Part shown: one piece after another, positions 42,692-52,714 of the stretch
Layout of the letters: each line of letters starts with the position of its first letter
Numbering within the stretch: the stretch's first letter is position 1
Origin: Gordonia terrae
GTDB taxonomy: Bacteria; Actinomycetota; Actinomycetes; Mycobacteriales; Mycobacteriaceae
Reading direction: 5' to 3'
DNA: 64,000 nt
NCBI RefSeq assembly: GCF_001698225.1
Contig: NZ_CP016594.1
Location: 3,100,001-3,164,000 of the forward strand
Notes under the pieces: model-generated
Databases searched by the model: none
What the model saw: only the letters and a program-made list of their open reading frames with translations
What the model was told of the DNA's origin: nothing
Program-made: the position numbers and the translations under genes

Positions 42692-43744
42692 GTGACGCAC
42701 ACTCCGACGACCACCGCCACGACCGCCGATGATCCCGCCGGGATAGAATCCCGAGTCGGGCACTACTACGTCCTCGACGGCTCGTACCAGGTCGGACGCG
42801 AGAAGGTGCGCGAGTACGCCCGCGCGGTCCAGGACTACCACGGCGCGCACTGGGAACCCGAAGCCGCAGCCGCACTGGGCTATTCGGGACTCGTCACGCC
42901 GCTCACCTTCACCTCGATCCCGGCGATGGCGGCCAACCGGGAACTCTTCGAGAAGGTCATCGTCGGATATGACACCTACGTGCAGACCGAGCAGGTCTTC
43001 GAACAGCACCGGCCGATCGTCGCCGGAGACGAACTGACCACCGACGTCGAGCTGAGCAGCGTTCGTCGGATCGCGGGCAAAGACCTGATCACCGTGACCA
43101 ACACCATGACCGACGCCGCGGGCGAACGAGTGCACACCATGCACACCACGGTCGTCGGCGTGACCGCGGACGAGGTCGATCCCGAACTGAGCAGTGCGGT
43201 TCGCAAGGTGATGATGCACGACGTCAACATCTTCAGCCACGACGAGGCTGCCCACCGCTACGTGAAATCGGTTCGTCCCGAGCGCGATGTCCCGGCCGCC
43301 GATGACACGGGTCGCACCTCCGGGGCCCGGAGCTTCGACGACCTGAGCGTCGGCGACGAGCTGCCGCCGCACACCATCCGACTGTCCCGCGGCGACCTGG
43401 TCAACTACGGCGGTGTCGCCGGCGACGCCAATCCGATCCACTGGGACGAGACGAGTGCGAAGCTCGCGGGCCTCCCCGATGTGATCGCCCACGGGATGCT
43501 GACCATGGGCCTCGGGGCGGCGTACGTGTCCTCGTGGTCGGGCGATCCGGGTGCCGTGACCCGTTACGCGGTGCGCCTGTCCCAGCCCGCCGTCGTGTCC
43601 CGCGCCGAGGGCGGGGAGATCGAGTACAGCGGGCGGATCAAGTCGCTCGATCCGGCGACCCGAACGGGCGTCGTCATCGTGGTGGCGAAGTCGGGTGGCC
43701 GCAAGATCTTCGGTCTCGCCACCCTGAACATCCGCTTCAAGTGA
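42692..43744 (+). CDS. Fused (3R)-hydroxyacyl-ACP dehydratase, HadA-HadB type
   Basis: 350 residues in two hotdog domains. The N-terminal HadA-like half contains HYYVLDGSYQVGREKVREYA and LVTPLTFTSIPAMAAN. The C-terminal HadB-like MaoC half contains the catalytic hydratase-2 motif GDANPIHWDE (Asp and His) and GMLTMGLGAAYV. In mycobacteria the separate HadA, HadB and HadC proteins dehydrate intermediates of mycolic acid elongation; single-chain fusions occur in several mycolate genera. The active site is in the second half only. A TAGCGT box directly before the GTG suggests its own leaderless promoter. Confidence 0.88.
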   Translation: MTHTPTTTATTADDPAGIESRVGHYYVLDGSYQVGREKVREYARAVQDYHGAHWEPEAAAALGYSGLVTPLTFTSIPAMAANRELFEKVIVGYDTYVQTEQVFEQHRPIVAGDELTTDVELSSVRRIAGKDLITVTNTMTDAAGERVHTMHTTVVGVTADEVDPELSSAVRKVMMHDVNIFSHDEAAHRYVKSVRPERDVPAADDTGRTSGARSFDDLSVGDELPPHTIRLSRGDLVNYGGVAGDANPIHWDETSAKLAGLPDVIAHGMLTMGLGAAYVSSWSGDPGAVTRYAVRLSQPAVVSRAEGGEIEYSGRIKSLDPATRTGVVIVVAKSGGRKIFGLATLNIRFK

Positions 43745-43753
43745 CCGTCGGGG

Positions 43754-44230
43754 TCAGTACTCCCCTTTGATGACGAAGTAGGACCCGCGGATGACGCCGG
43801 CGAGTTTCGATTTCTGGCGGGCGAACTTGAACTTCGCCTCCAACTCGGCCGGGACGTCCATACCCTCGGACAGCTTGAACCCGACAGCACGTTTCCCGGC
43901 GGGGTCGATGCTGTACATGACGTTGACGGCCAGGCCCGACCCGTAGAACACGTACGACATGTGGAGTCTGCCGTCGTCCGGGCCCACCTCGAAGTCGCTG
44001 ACCTCAAGAGCCGGCGACGCGATGGTGATGTCGCGCTCGTTCGCCAGGATCGTGGTCACCCGGTCGAGGATGTCGGGTGCTTCCGATGCCGGGACGACGA
44101 CGAAATCGTGCCCGTACTTCGTCTTGTGGTACCGGGCCTCGTTGGCCCGGAGGCCGGCCAACGCCTCGGCGACCGGTGAACTGTCGAGTCCCGTGGTGGA
44201 GACATCCTTGAAATCGACGACGTTCCCCAT
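43754..44230 (-). CDS. Small soluble protein of unknown function
   Basis: 158 residues, not recognised. GGAAGGAG seven bases before the ATG is a strong ribosome binding site, and the codon use is like the neighbours, so the gene is real. The protein is mixed alpha/beta with an N-terminal helical part (VAEALAGLRANEARYHK), a Gly/Asp-containing beta region (GRLHMSYVFYGSGLAVNVMY) and a Lys-rich C-terminal part (AKFKFARQKSKLAGVIRGS). There is no signal peptide or membrane helix. It converges with the HadAB gene, separated by nine bases, and follows a strong terminator that isolates it from the gene upstream. Confidence 0.65.
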   Translation of the reverse strand: MGNVVDFKDVSTTGLDSSPVAEALAGLRANEARYHKTKYGHDFVVVPASEAPDILDRVTTILANERDITIASPALEVSDFEVGPDDGRLHMSYVFYGSGLAVNVMYSIDPAGKRAVGFKLSEGMDVPAELEAKFKFARQKSKLAGVIRGSYFVIKGEY

Positions 44231-44266
44231 GACGCTCCTTCCGCCTCACTGGGTGAGACAGCGTAA

Positions 44267-44290
44267 AGCCCCCGGCCGCGGCCGGGGGCT
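44267..44290 (-). terminator. Perfect 24-bp palindromic terminator
   Basis: AGCCCCCGGCCG and its complement form a perfect palindrome; on the minus strand it is followed by TTTA. It ends transcription of the nitroreductase-like gene at 44311-44736. Confidence 0.75.
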
Positions 44291-44310
44291 CCAACGGTGA
44301 AGCGCGCCCC

Positions 44311-44736
44311 TCACTCGAGCACGAACACCGGGATCTGCCGATCGGTCTTCGTCTGATACTCCGCATACGGCGGGAAAGCGGCGACGGCGAGCTCCCACCA
44401 GTGGTCGCGCTCCTCGCCATCGCTCAGCTCGCGAGCGGTCAGTTCCTTGACCTCGGCGCCGTCCTGCGCTGTCACCTGCGGGTTCGCCTTCACGTTGTGG
44501 TACCACGCCGGATGCTCCGGTGCGCCACCCTTCGAGGCCACCATGAGGTACTTGCCGTTCTCCTCGACCCGCATCAGCGGCACGTAGCGCTTCTTGCCCG
44601 ACTTCGCGCCGGTGGTGGTGAACAGCACGATCGGACGGTCCATCACGGTCACACCGTCGGTGGTGCCCTGCTCGAGGATCTTCTCGGTCTGCTCGCGGAC
44701 CCAGCCTTCAGGACTCAACTCTGCATTAGCACTCAT
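44311..44736 (-). CDS. Deazaflavin (F420)-dependent nitroreductase family protein
   Basis: 141 residues from the ATG at 44736. It fits the Ddn/DUF385 family of split-barrel F420H2-dependent reductases: PIVLFTTTGAKSGKKRYVPL, MRVEENGKYLMVASKGGAPE, HPAWYHNVKANPQVT and the Trp/Tyr-containing end. In M. tuberculosis, Ddn activates nitroimidazole drugs, and family members reduce quinones to protect against oxidative stress. The upstream frame is longer but without family similarity. A strong terminator follows the gene. Confidence 0.88.
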   Translation of the reverse strand: MSANAELSPEGWVREQTEKILEQGTTDGVTVMDRPIVLFTTTGAKSGKKRYVPLMRVEENGKYLMVASKGGAPEHPAWYHNVKANPQVTAQDGAEVKELTARELSDGEERDHWWELAVAAFPPYAEYQTKTDRQIPVFVLE

Positions 44737-44857
44737 GGTGGGCGGAACACGACGGCCCAGCCGAATATTCCCAGATACTCTCGGAGCTGTCTCCACCGAA
44801 GGGCGCGACTCTGGCGCTACTGTGACCGCACCCCGACCCCGACCGTGAGACCCCGCG

Positions 44858-45361
44858 ATGCCCCCAGCACACAGTGTTCTCGTGCCGACGCCTGTCGGCA
44901 CCCTGGCCGTCGAGAGCGACGGCTCGGCCATCGTGCGCATGGCCTGGCGAGCGGACATCGAGGCACCGGCCGGCATCGACTCCGTCGATCCCGTTCTCCC
45001 CGAAGCCGTCCGGCAACTCCGCGCTTATTTTGCCGGCGAGCTCACCGAATTCGACCTCCCGGTCGACCTCGGCGGGATGTCGGATGCCGCACGTGCGGTT
45101 CTGACCACGCTGCACCGGGAGGTCGGCCATGGCGACACCGTCACCTACGGAGAACTCGCCGCGATGACAGGCACCCGGGTCTCCGCGCGCGGCGTCGGGA
45201 CCATCATGGGCATCAATCCCGTGCCGCTGCTGATCCCCTGCCACCGCGTCGTCGCCGGTGACGGTCTCGGCGGCTACTCGGGAGGCGTGACCGGCCAGGG
45301 ACTGTCGACCAAGCGCTGGTTGCTCGAGTTCGAAGGCGCCCTCCCGCCGACGCTGTTCTGA
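44858..45361 (+). CDS. ogt: Methylated-DNA-[protein]-cysteine S-methyltransferase (O6-alkylguanine repair)
   Basis: 167 residues, the usual Ogt length. The suicide acceptor cysteine is C128 in LIPCHRVV, and the helix-turn-helix region VTYGELAAMTGTRVSARGVG with the GTIMGINP turn is intact; GLGGYSGG follows. It transfers methyl or alkyl groups from O6 of guanine to itself. It lacks the Ada N-terminal domain, so it is not the adaptive regulator. A TACTGT box lies about 34 bases before the ATG, and the start lacks a strong ribosome binding site. It ends just before a convergent terminator. Confidence 0.94.
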   Translation: MPPAHSVLVPTPVGTLAVESDGSAIVRMAWRADIEAPAGIDSVDPVLPEAVRQLRAYFAGELTEFDLPVDLGGMSDAARAVLTTLHREVGHGDTVTYGELAAMTGTRVSARGVGTIMGINPVPLLIPCHRVVAGDGLGGYSGGVTGQGLSTKRWLLEFEGALPPTLF

Positions 45362-45394
45362 CGGCCGCCCGACAGGCGACCACGCGCGACCGTC

Positions 45395-45415
45395 GCTTGG
45401 TCTCACGGACCAAGC
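45395..45415. terminator. Bidirectional terminator between ogt and hydrolase gene
   Basis: GCTTGGTC and GACCAAGC (arms of eight) enclose the loop TCACG between two convergent genes. There is no long T tract. Confidence 0.6.
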
Positions 45416-45418
45416 CCT

Positions 45419-46330
45419 TCACTCCACCGCGGCCAGGTGCTCACCGACCAACGCCTGTAGTCGCGACGCGTCGGAGCCGAGCCACATCGACAGGTGGGTG
45501 CCTTCGTCGATGCTCGCCTCGAGGCGAGCATCGACCAGGGTGTCGACGGCATGGACACTCTGGTCGAAGGGGACGTCGGCGTCGGTGCGCGCGTGGATCG
45601 CCAGCACCGGCGCGGTGATGGCCGCGAGTGGTAGGTCGAGCTCGCGAAACTGGTCGAAGTCGTTGTCGAAGCCTGCTTTTCGGCCCCCCGACACGGTGGC
45701 GAACAAATCGGTCGCCAGCGCGCGCTGGTCGTCGTCGGCGACGATGCCCGCCGTGAGCTCCCGGATCTGGGCGCGCGACAGATCGCCCTCCCCCGACAGC
45801 AGAGTCGAGATGGCCGTGGACGGGGCCTTGGCGGCGAGCGTCGTCGCGAGCCACTGGCCGAAGCGGCTGAACAGAAGCCTCTCCTCGGATAGTTCGAGTC
45901 GGCCGCGCAGACTGCTCCGCGGGTCGAACCGCGTGCTGACCGCGGCGACCGCGACCATCGATGCGACGCGGTCCGGCACCGCAGCGGCGAGCGAGTAGGC
46001 GGCGGGTCCGCCCCCGGACCAACACATCAGTGCACAACGCTCGATCTCGAGCGCATCCAACACGGCCACGGCGAGCTCCGCCTGCGCCGCCGGAGCACTC
46101 GTCTCGTGCGTGAGCGGCGTGCCCAGGTACCCCGGCCGCGAGATCGCGATGACCCGATGCGACCCGGCGAGAAAGCGCGTCATCAGGACGCCCTGGTCGT
46201 AACCGCCCGGCGACCCGTGCAGAAAGAGCACGGGCGGGCCCGACCCGACATCGGCGGATTCGACCGGTCCCAACGGTGTATCGACAAGGTGCGGTCCGGA
46301 CGCGTGGGCGCCCGAGTCTGCCAGTCCCAT
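45419..46330 (-). CDS. Alpha/beta hydrolase
   Basis: 303 residues from the ATG at 46330, which has GGAGG seven bases upstream; the ATG at 46336 is too close to it. The oxyanion region is VLFLHGSPGGYDQGVL, the nucleophile elbow is MCWSGGGPAA (Ser), the acid is in HARTDADVPFDQ, and the His is in EGTHLSMW, so the catalytic triad is complete. A helical lid lies between the nucleophile and the acid. Substrate unknown; it could be an esterase, haloperoxidase-like enzyme or lactonase. It stands divergently from the recombinase-like gene across an AT-richer spacer. Confidence 0.82.
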   Translation of the reverse strand: MGLADSGAHASGPHLVDTPLGPVESADVGSGPPVLFLHGSPGGYDQGVLMTRFLAGSHRVIAISRPGYLGTPLTHETSAPAAQAELAVAVLDALEIERCALMCWSGGGPAAYSLAAAVPDRVASMVAVAAVSTRFDPRSSLRGRLELSEERLLFSRFGQWLATTLAAKAPSTAISTLLSGEGDLSRAQIRELTAGIVADDDQRALATDLFATVSGGRKAGFDNDFDQFRELDLPLAAITAPVLAIHARTDADVPFDQSVHAVDTLVDARLEASIDEGTHLSMWLGSDASRLQALVGEHLAAVE

Positions 46331-46440
46331 GAACATGCCTCCACCGCCGACGACAGGTGGTGCGACGGTAACGCCGGATCCGGGCTCTCGCGGCGAAACC
46401 CCCCGAAGTGGGGTGGACCACCCGGTATGCCTGGCTCGGG

Positions 46441-46580
46441 GTCTCAAATTGTCTCATTTTGTTTCGGGACTACCTTTACTGTTTTGCGACATAGCGATCG
46501 ACTTAAGCCGTTTTCAGGCGGTGTTCTGTCTCGAATCCCCGCGTGTCGCGAAATCATGTCGAACACTTTTGAGATACGCT
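46441..46580. promoter_or_regulatory. AT-richer control region of the recombinase-like gene with 10-bp repeats
   Basis: This stretch is clearly poorer in GC than the rest of the window. It begins with two direct repeats one helical turn apart, GTCTCAAATT (46441) and GTCTCATTTT (46451), and ends with TACGCT (46575-46580), six bases before the GTG of the recombinase-like gene. It looks like a regulated leaderless promoter. Confidence 0.45.
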
Positions 46581-46586
46581 GCCACG

Positions 46587-47186
46587 GTGACAGCAGATCC
46601 AACACAACCGTCGGGAATGGCCCTCGGTTACGCTCGCGAAACGGTCGGCACCCATCCACTCGCGCCGCAGATCGATGCGTTGACCGACGCGGGTGTCGAT
46701 CCCGCACGCATCTACACCGACGCAACAGACCGGTCCATCCCCGCCGGCCACCGCCCCGGCATCGCCGCGCTCCTCGACTACGCGCGTGCGGGAGACGTCA
46801 CCGTGGTGGTCGGTATCGATCGCCTCGGGCGCACCGTGCCCGAGATCATGGAGATCGCGAACCAGATGACCGGACGCCGCATCGGACTGCGCTCGTTACG
46901 CGAGGGCATCGACACCTCCGACCCGGCCGGAGCGATGATCGTCGGGGTCTTGGCGTCGCTGGCCGAACTCGAGGACACGCGCACACCGACCGACCGCTCG
47001 ACACCGAGAACGCTGCGCGGATCGACCTCGACCATCGGTCGACCACGAGCGCTCGACGCCGAGCAGGTGGCCCGAGCCGAGCAGATGCGCGCACGAGGTG
47101 TCGCCGTACCGAAGATCGCGCAGGAGCTCGGCGTCAGTCGGGCGACCCTGTACCGCACGCTGGCCGAAAGGCGTTCGGTCCGTTGA
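46587..47186 (+). CDS. Serine-recombinase-like DNA-binding protein with degenerate active site
   Basis: 199 residues from the GTG at 46587, set by the TACGCT box. The resolvase fold is recognisable: LGYAR at residues 13-17, QIDALTDAGVDPARIYTD, VVVGIDRLGRTVPEI, EGIDTSDPAGAMIVGVLASL and a C-terminal helix-turn-helix (VPKIAQELGVSRATLYRTL). The family motif YARVST is YARETV here, so the catalytic Ser is Thr 19, and the conserved ER region after AELE reads DTRTPTD. Strand exchange is therefore unlikely, while DNA binding should be kept. A regulator derived from a resolvase is the simplest reading. It overlaps a small gene downstream. Confidence 0.8.
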   Translation: MTADPTQPSGMALGYARETVGTHPLAPQIDALTDAGVDPARIYTDATDRSIPAGHRPGIAALLDYARAGDVTVVVGIDRLGRTVPEIMEIANQMTGRRIGLRSLREGIDTSDPAGAMIVGVLASLAELEDTRTPTDRSTPRTLRGSTSTIGRPRALDAEQVARAEQMRARGVAVPKIAQELGVSRATLYRTLAERRSVR

Positions 47187-47485
47187 AAACTCCCGACCCC
47201 GATCTTCCCGAGCTCGACATCGTCACCGAGCACGGCATCGTCACGCGACTGCCGACGTCGTTTCCGATCTTCGACGCCGAACTCGACGAACACCTCGACC
47301 CGGATCTGTTCCAGCAGGGTTTCCTCGACGCCGCCGCCGATCTCGACGCCCTGCCGGCGCCGTGGGCTCGACAACTCGCGTCGTCGACGCTCGCCTGTCC
47401 ACCCCACCCCGATGACGAGGAACCCAGTTACACCCGCGGTTATCGCGCCGCTCTGTACGGACACCTGCGGCACGCGGGAAAGTGA
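47183..47485 (+). CDS. Small acidic protein of unknown function coupled to the recombinase-like gene
   Basis: 100 residues from a TTG that overlaps the recombinase stop (TTGA). Not recognised. It is acidic, with segments PDLPELDIVTEHGIVTRLP, IFDAELDEHLDPDLFQQGF, LDALPAPWARQLASSTLA and YTRGYRAALYGHLRHAG. It has no signal peptide or membrane helix. The overlap suggests stoichiometric expression with the recombinase-like protein, so it may be a partner or modulator. Other starts are not available in this frame close to the junction. Confidence 0.55.
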   Translation: MKTPDPDLPELDIVTEHGIVTRLPTSFPIFDAELDEHLDPDLFQQGFLDAAADLDALPAPWARQLASSTLACPPHPDDEEPSYTRGYRAALYGHLRHAGK

Positions 47486-47774
47486 GGGCGGCAAAGGATT
47501 CGGCGGGAGCACCGCCCGGAAGGTCGGACTTGCCGCAATCGAACTGCCGCCCGGACAACGCATCTCGCCACGGTGACGTCCCGGTCGATGATGAATCGTG
47601 ATCAGCTGGTGACGTCAACGCCTTCGAGATCTCGCAGTCGGTGCGACCATGGACCGAGTCGGGGTGTGGGTTCGTCGACGCGAGCCCGGGCGCAGGACCC
47701 ACGGGGCGGCGCCGCATCTCGGGGCGGTTCAAGCCGGCGGGCCGCACATTCGGACACTTCTAGGTGGTCGCGCC
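47486..47774 (+). other. Intergenic region upstream of the pap-aurF operon
   Basis: About 290 bases without a credible gene. It should carry the operon promoter. A nine-base direct repeat GGTGACGTC occurs at 47572 and 47608, which could be a regulator site. No strong -10 box was found; CTAGGTGG just before the papB GTG is the nearest TA-containing stretch. Confidence 0.4.
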
Positions 47775-48194
47775 GTGAACCAGACGACGAACATCGACGG
47801 GCGAGCGCTGGGTGAGAACGACCTCGGTGCACGCGAACTCGAAGCATTGCGAACGGAATTGGACGGGATCGACGATCGACTGCTCGACACCGTTCGTGCC
47901 CGGATCGAGGTGTGCACCCGCATCGCGCGACTCAAACGCCGGCATGCCATCGCGGTGATGCAGCCGGGTCGTGTCGGGGTCGTGCACGAACACGCCCACC
48001 GGTTCGCCGTCGAACACGACCTCTCCCCCGACTTCCTGCACGCCCTCTACGACCTGTTGATCGCCGAGACATGCCGCGTCGAGGACCTGATCGTGGCAAC
48101 CGATTCGCGGCGGGCGATCAGCGATCCGGTGCCCGGCGCAGAGCCGGATCGTCACCCTGTCCGGCGCGCGGCCGCCGGGTCGAGCACGGACTGA
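47775..48194 (+). CDS. papB: Chorismate-mutase-like protein, probable 4-amino-4-deoxychorismate mutase PapB
   Basis: 139 residues, AroQ fold: LRTELDGIDDRLLDTVRARI, CTRIARLKRRHAIAVMQPGR and a third helix LSPDFLHALYDLLIAETCR. The MQPGRV segment is typical of the PapB/chorismate mutase subgroup in aminoaromatic pathways. In chloramphenicol, pristinamycin and obafluorin biosynthesis, PapB-type mutases convert 4-amino-4-deoxychorismate to 4-amino-4-deoxyprephenate. The next genes encode its partners PapA and PapC, so this role is preferred over phenylalanine or tyrosine synthesis. Sequence alone cannot exclude plain chorismate as substrate. It is the first gene of the operon, one base before papA. 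Confidence 0.8.
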   Translation: MNQTTNIDGRALGENDLGARELEALRTELDGIDDRLLDTVRARIEVCTRIARLKRRHAIAVMQPGRVGVVHEHAHRFAVEHDLSPDFLHALYDLLIAETCRVEDLIVATDSRRAISDPVPGAEPDRHPVRRAAAGSSTD

Positions 48195-48195
48195 G

Positions 48196-50321
<2,126 letters not shown>

Positions 50322-50325
<4 letters not shown>

Positions 50326-51212
50326 CCGCGTCGACCGCCCCCGGTGTGCGGTCGGTGGTCGTGGCCGGCGGAGCGGGGGCGGTGGGCACCATGTTGGCCG
50401 ACCGGTGGCGCGGTGACGGCGACAGGGTCCACGTCCTGGACGCCATCACAGGCGACGACATCCGGTCCCCGGGTCCGGAGGCGACCGCGCGGATGCGCGA
50501 GGCCGATGTCCTGGTTCTCGCGGTACCGGAGGACGTGGCGCTCGCCGCGGTGGGAACGGTGCGGTCCGTGCTGCGCCCGACGGCATTGCTGGTGGAGACG
50601 CTGTCGGTGAAGACGCGGTTCTCGGCGGCGCTGGCCGACGTCGAGCCCGGCGGGCCGACCGTCGGGGTGAATCCGATGTTCGCGCCGTCCCTCGGTCTGC
50701 CCGGGCGGGTGGTCGCGGTCGTCGTCCATCACCACGGACCCGGCGCGGACCGTCTGCTCGACGACCTGGCCCGGTGGGGTGCCCGGACGGAGGTCACCAC
50801 CGCGGAGCGTCACGACCGGCTGTGCGCGTCGATCCAGGCGCTCACCCATGCGACGATCCTGTCGTTCGGGACAGCGCTCGCCGACCTGGGAGTCGACGCC
50901 GACGACACCGCGCTGCTGGCCACTCCCCCGTTCACGGCCATGTCGGCGATGCTGGCCCGGATCACCGGCGGGCCGCCGGAGGTGTACCGGGACATCCAGG
51001 AGTCGAATCCGTGTGCGCCGGCGGCTCGAGAGGCCTTGTCGCGGGCCGTCTCCCGGGTGTCGGCCGCCTGCGCCGACGGCACCGGCACAGGCACTCACGG
51101 CGACGCCGGCGAGTTCGCGGCACTGCTGGCCCGGGCCGGCGCCCCCCTGGGCACCCGCGCGAACGGATATGCCGCGCTGTGTGCCCGGTTGTTCGACGGA
51201 CTGGTGCCGTGA
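50322..51212 (+). CDS. papC: Prephenate-dehydrogenase-like protein, probable 4-amino-4-deoxyprephenate dehydrogenase PapC
   Basis: 296 residues. A Rossmann domain (VVVAGGAGAVGTMLADRW, ADVLVLAVPEDVAL) is followed by LVETLSVKTRF, VGVNPMFAPSLGLPG, IQALTHATILSFG and NPCAPAAREAL, the arrangement of the TyrA family. TyrA enzymes usually have HPMFGP at the first of these motifs; NPMFAPS here is the form I associate with PapC proteins, which act on the amino compound. It would give 4-aminophenylpyruvate with NAD reduction and loss of CO2. GTGA overlaps at both ends bind it tightly into the operon. Confidence 0.84.
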
Positions 51213-52150
51213 CCGGCGGACTGCCCGACCACGACGCCTCCGACCCGGTGGAGTCGGCGGTGATCCGCGGGCTCGTCCGCAGCTGGCCGCGGCGAGCGAC
51301 GGTGCGGCGCACCGAGGCCGAACTCGACGGCCCGACGATGGACGATCTCTACGACGACACCCGATCCGACTTCCCCGAGACGATGCTCCCGTTCGCGGGG
51401 CATCCGAGCTGGGATCGTCTCGACGACGACGTCCGGTCGAGAGTTCTGGCCTGGAGTTGGATCGCGTACAACAAGACCGTCATCGACATCGAACAAGACG
51501 TGGTGACACCCGGTTTCGGACTGCTGTTCCGAGACGCGTTCGGCACCGGCTTCTCGGATGCCGGTCGAGCGGCCGTGGTGCAGTCGATGGTCGACGAGGA
51601 GTACCACACGCTGATGCACCTGAACGCGTCTGCACTGACCCGGCGACGGCGCGGCTGGGCGCTGCCGGACGCCGCGCTGCCGGCGTCGACGACGGTGCGG
51701 CGGCATCGGGAAGCGCTCGCGCGGGCGGAGTCGACACGAGACGCCGCGCTGACGACTCTCGCGTTCGCCACGGTCGCCGAGACGTCCATCGGTGACTATC
51801 TGACCCTGATCGCCGACGACCGGTCGATGCAGCCGGTCCATCAGGCGACCGTCGCCCTGCACCGCCGTGACGAGCGCGCACACGGCTCGGTCGCCGGCGA
51901 GATGATCGCCCTGGTCCACGACCGGCTGGACCCCGACGACCGGATCGTCTTGGCGCGGGCCCTGCGTGACGGTGTCGACGCGTTCACGGCCACCGACGGG
52001 GCGGTGTGGTCGGCGATCGTCGGCATCGAGCGGATCCCGGGCGGCGATGCGATGCTCTGCGATGTCGCCGCGGACCCCGGTCGCCGGCGAATCCTGCAGG
52101 ACTGCAGCGCGGTCGACCGCCTGCTCACCCGGTTCGGCGGGGACGGCTGA
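51209..52150 (+). CDS. AurF/CmlI-type diiron arylamine N-oxygenase
   Basis: 313 residues from a GTG overlapping the papC stop. All seven diiron ligands expected for AurF-family enzymes are placed correctly: E95, E130-x2-H133 (DEEYH), E191 (VAETSIGDYL), H218-x3-E222-x2-H225 (HRRDERAH). AurF oxidises p-aminobenzoate to p-nitrobenzoate, CmlI makes the nitro group of chloramphenicol, and ObaC acts on 4-aminophenylpyruvate. Since the three genes before it make 4-aminophenylpyruvate, this enzyme most likely oxidises that compound or the derived amino acid. The substrate remains inferred. The next gene has its own promoter, so the operon seems to end here. Confidence 0.87.
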   Translation: MTGGLPDHDASDPVESAVIRGLVRSWPRRATVRRTEAELDGPTMDDLYDDTRSDFPETMLPFAGHPSWDRLDDDVRSRVLAWSWIAYNKTVIDIEQDVVTPGFGLLFRDAFGTGFSDAGRAAVVQSMVDEEYHTLMHLNASALTRRRRGWALPDAALPASTTVRRHREALARAESTRDAALTTLAFATVAETSIGDYLTLIADDRSMQPVHQATVALHRRDERAHGSVAGEMIALVHDRLDPDDRIVLARALRDGVDAFTATDGAVWSAIVGIERIPGGDAMLCDVAADPGRRRILQDCSAVDRLLTRFGGDG

Positions 52151-52189
52151 CCGACCACCGGAACGACTGCCCACCTACGGAGGCGCCGC

Positions 52190-52195
52190 TACGGT
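52190..52195 (+). promoter_or_regulatory. -10 box for leaderless GNAT transcript
   Basis: TACGGT ends seven bases before the GTG at 52203. Confidence 0.45.
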
Positions 52196-52202
52196 GGGAC
52201 CC

Positions 52203-52676
52203 GTGAACGACCACAACAGTGCCCGGTTGGCGACGCCGGCAGATGCGCCGGCGATGGCCGACCTCCTCGATGCGTTCAATCGCGAGTACGACGAGCCGTC
52301 GCCAGGTCCGTCCGTACTGACTCGTCGACTACGCGAGCTGCTCTCGGGCACCACGACTTTCGCCATCGTCGCCGGCGACCCGGTCATCTCGATTGGGTTG
52401 GTGACCATCCGGACCAACGTGTGGGTCGACGGCGGCATCGCACTACTCGACGAGATGTACACCACCCCCGTCGAACGGAGCCGCGGACTCGGTGGCGCGG
52501 TCCTCACCGCGGCCGTCGCGGAGGCGGCACGGCGAGGCGCCGGCGAGTTCGAGATCGAGGTCGACGAACCCGACGTCGACGCGCATCGTTTCTATCGCAG
52601 GCACGGGTTTCCGGTCCGCGACCCCGCCACCGGCGACCGTGCTTTCGTGTTGCGAAAGGAGTTGACCGGCTCGTAA
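52203..52676 (+). CDS. GNAT-family N-acetyltransferase
   Basis: 157 residues. The GNAT core shows LATPADAPAMADLLDAFNRE, IGLVTIRTNVWVDGGIALLD, the acetyl-CoA loop RSRGLGGAVLTAAVAEAARR (R-x2-G-x-G/A pattern) and a final RFYRRHGFPVRDPATGDR. The acceptor is unknown. It lies 52 bases after the AurF-like gene but has a TACGGT box seven bases before its start, so it is probably a separate transcript. An amine of the pap pathway is a conceivable acceptor, but nothing in the sequence shows this. Confidence 0.85.
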   Translation: MNDHNSARLATPADAPAMADLLDAFNREYDEPSPGPSVLTRRLRELLSGTTTFAIVAGDPVISIGLVTIRTNVWVDGGIALLDEMYTTPVERSRGLGGAVLTAAVAEAARRGAGEFEIEVDEPDVDAHRFYRRHGFPVRDPATGDRAFVLRKELTGS

Positions 52677-52702
52677 GTCCGATGGAAAGCCGCCCGTGCC
52701 AG

Positions 52703-52708
52703 TAAGGT
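52703..52708 (+). promoter_or_regulatory. -10 box for leaderless HerA-type ATPase transcript
   Basis: TAAGGT ends six bases before the GTG at 52715. Confidence 0.5.
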
Positions 52709-52714
52709 ACGGAC

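Noticed and set aside
46587-47186. Mobile element (active resolvase of a transposon)
   Set aside because: No transposase, terminal repeats or res site, and the catalytic serine is missing.
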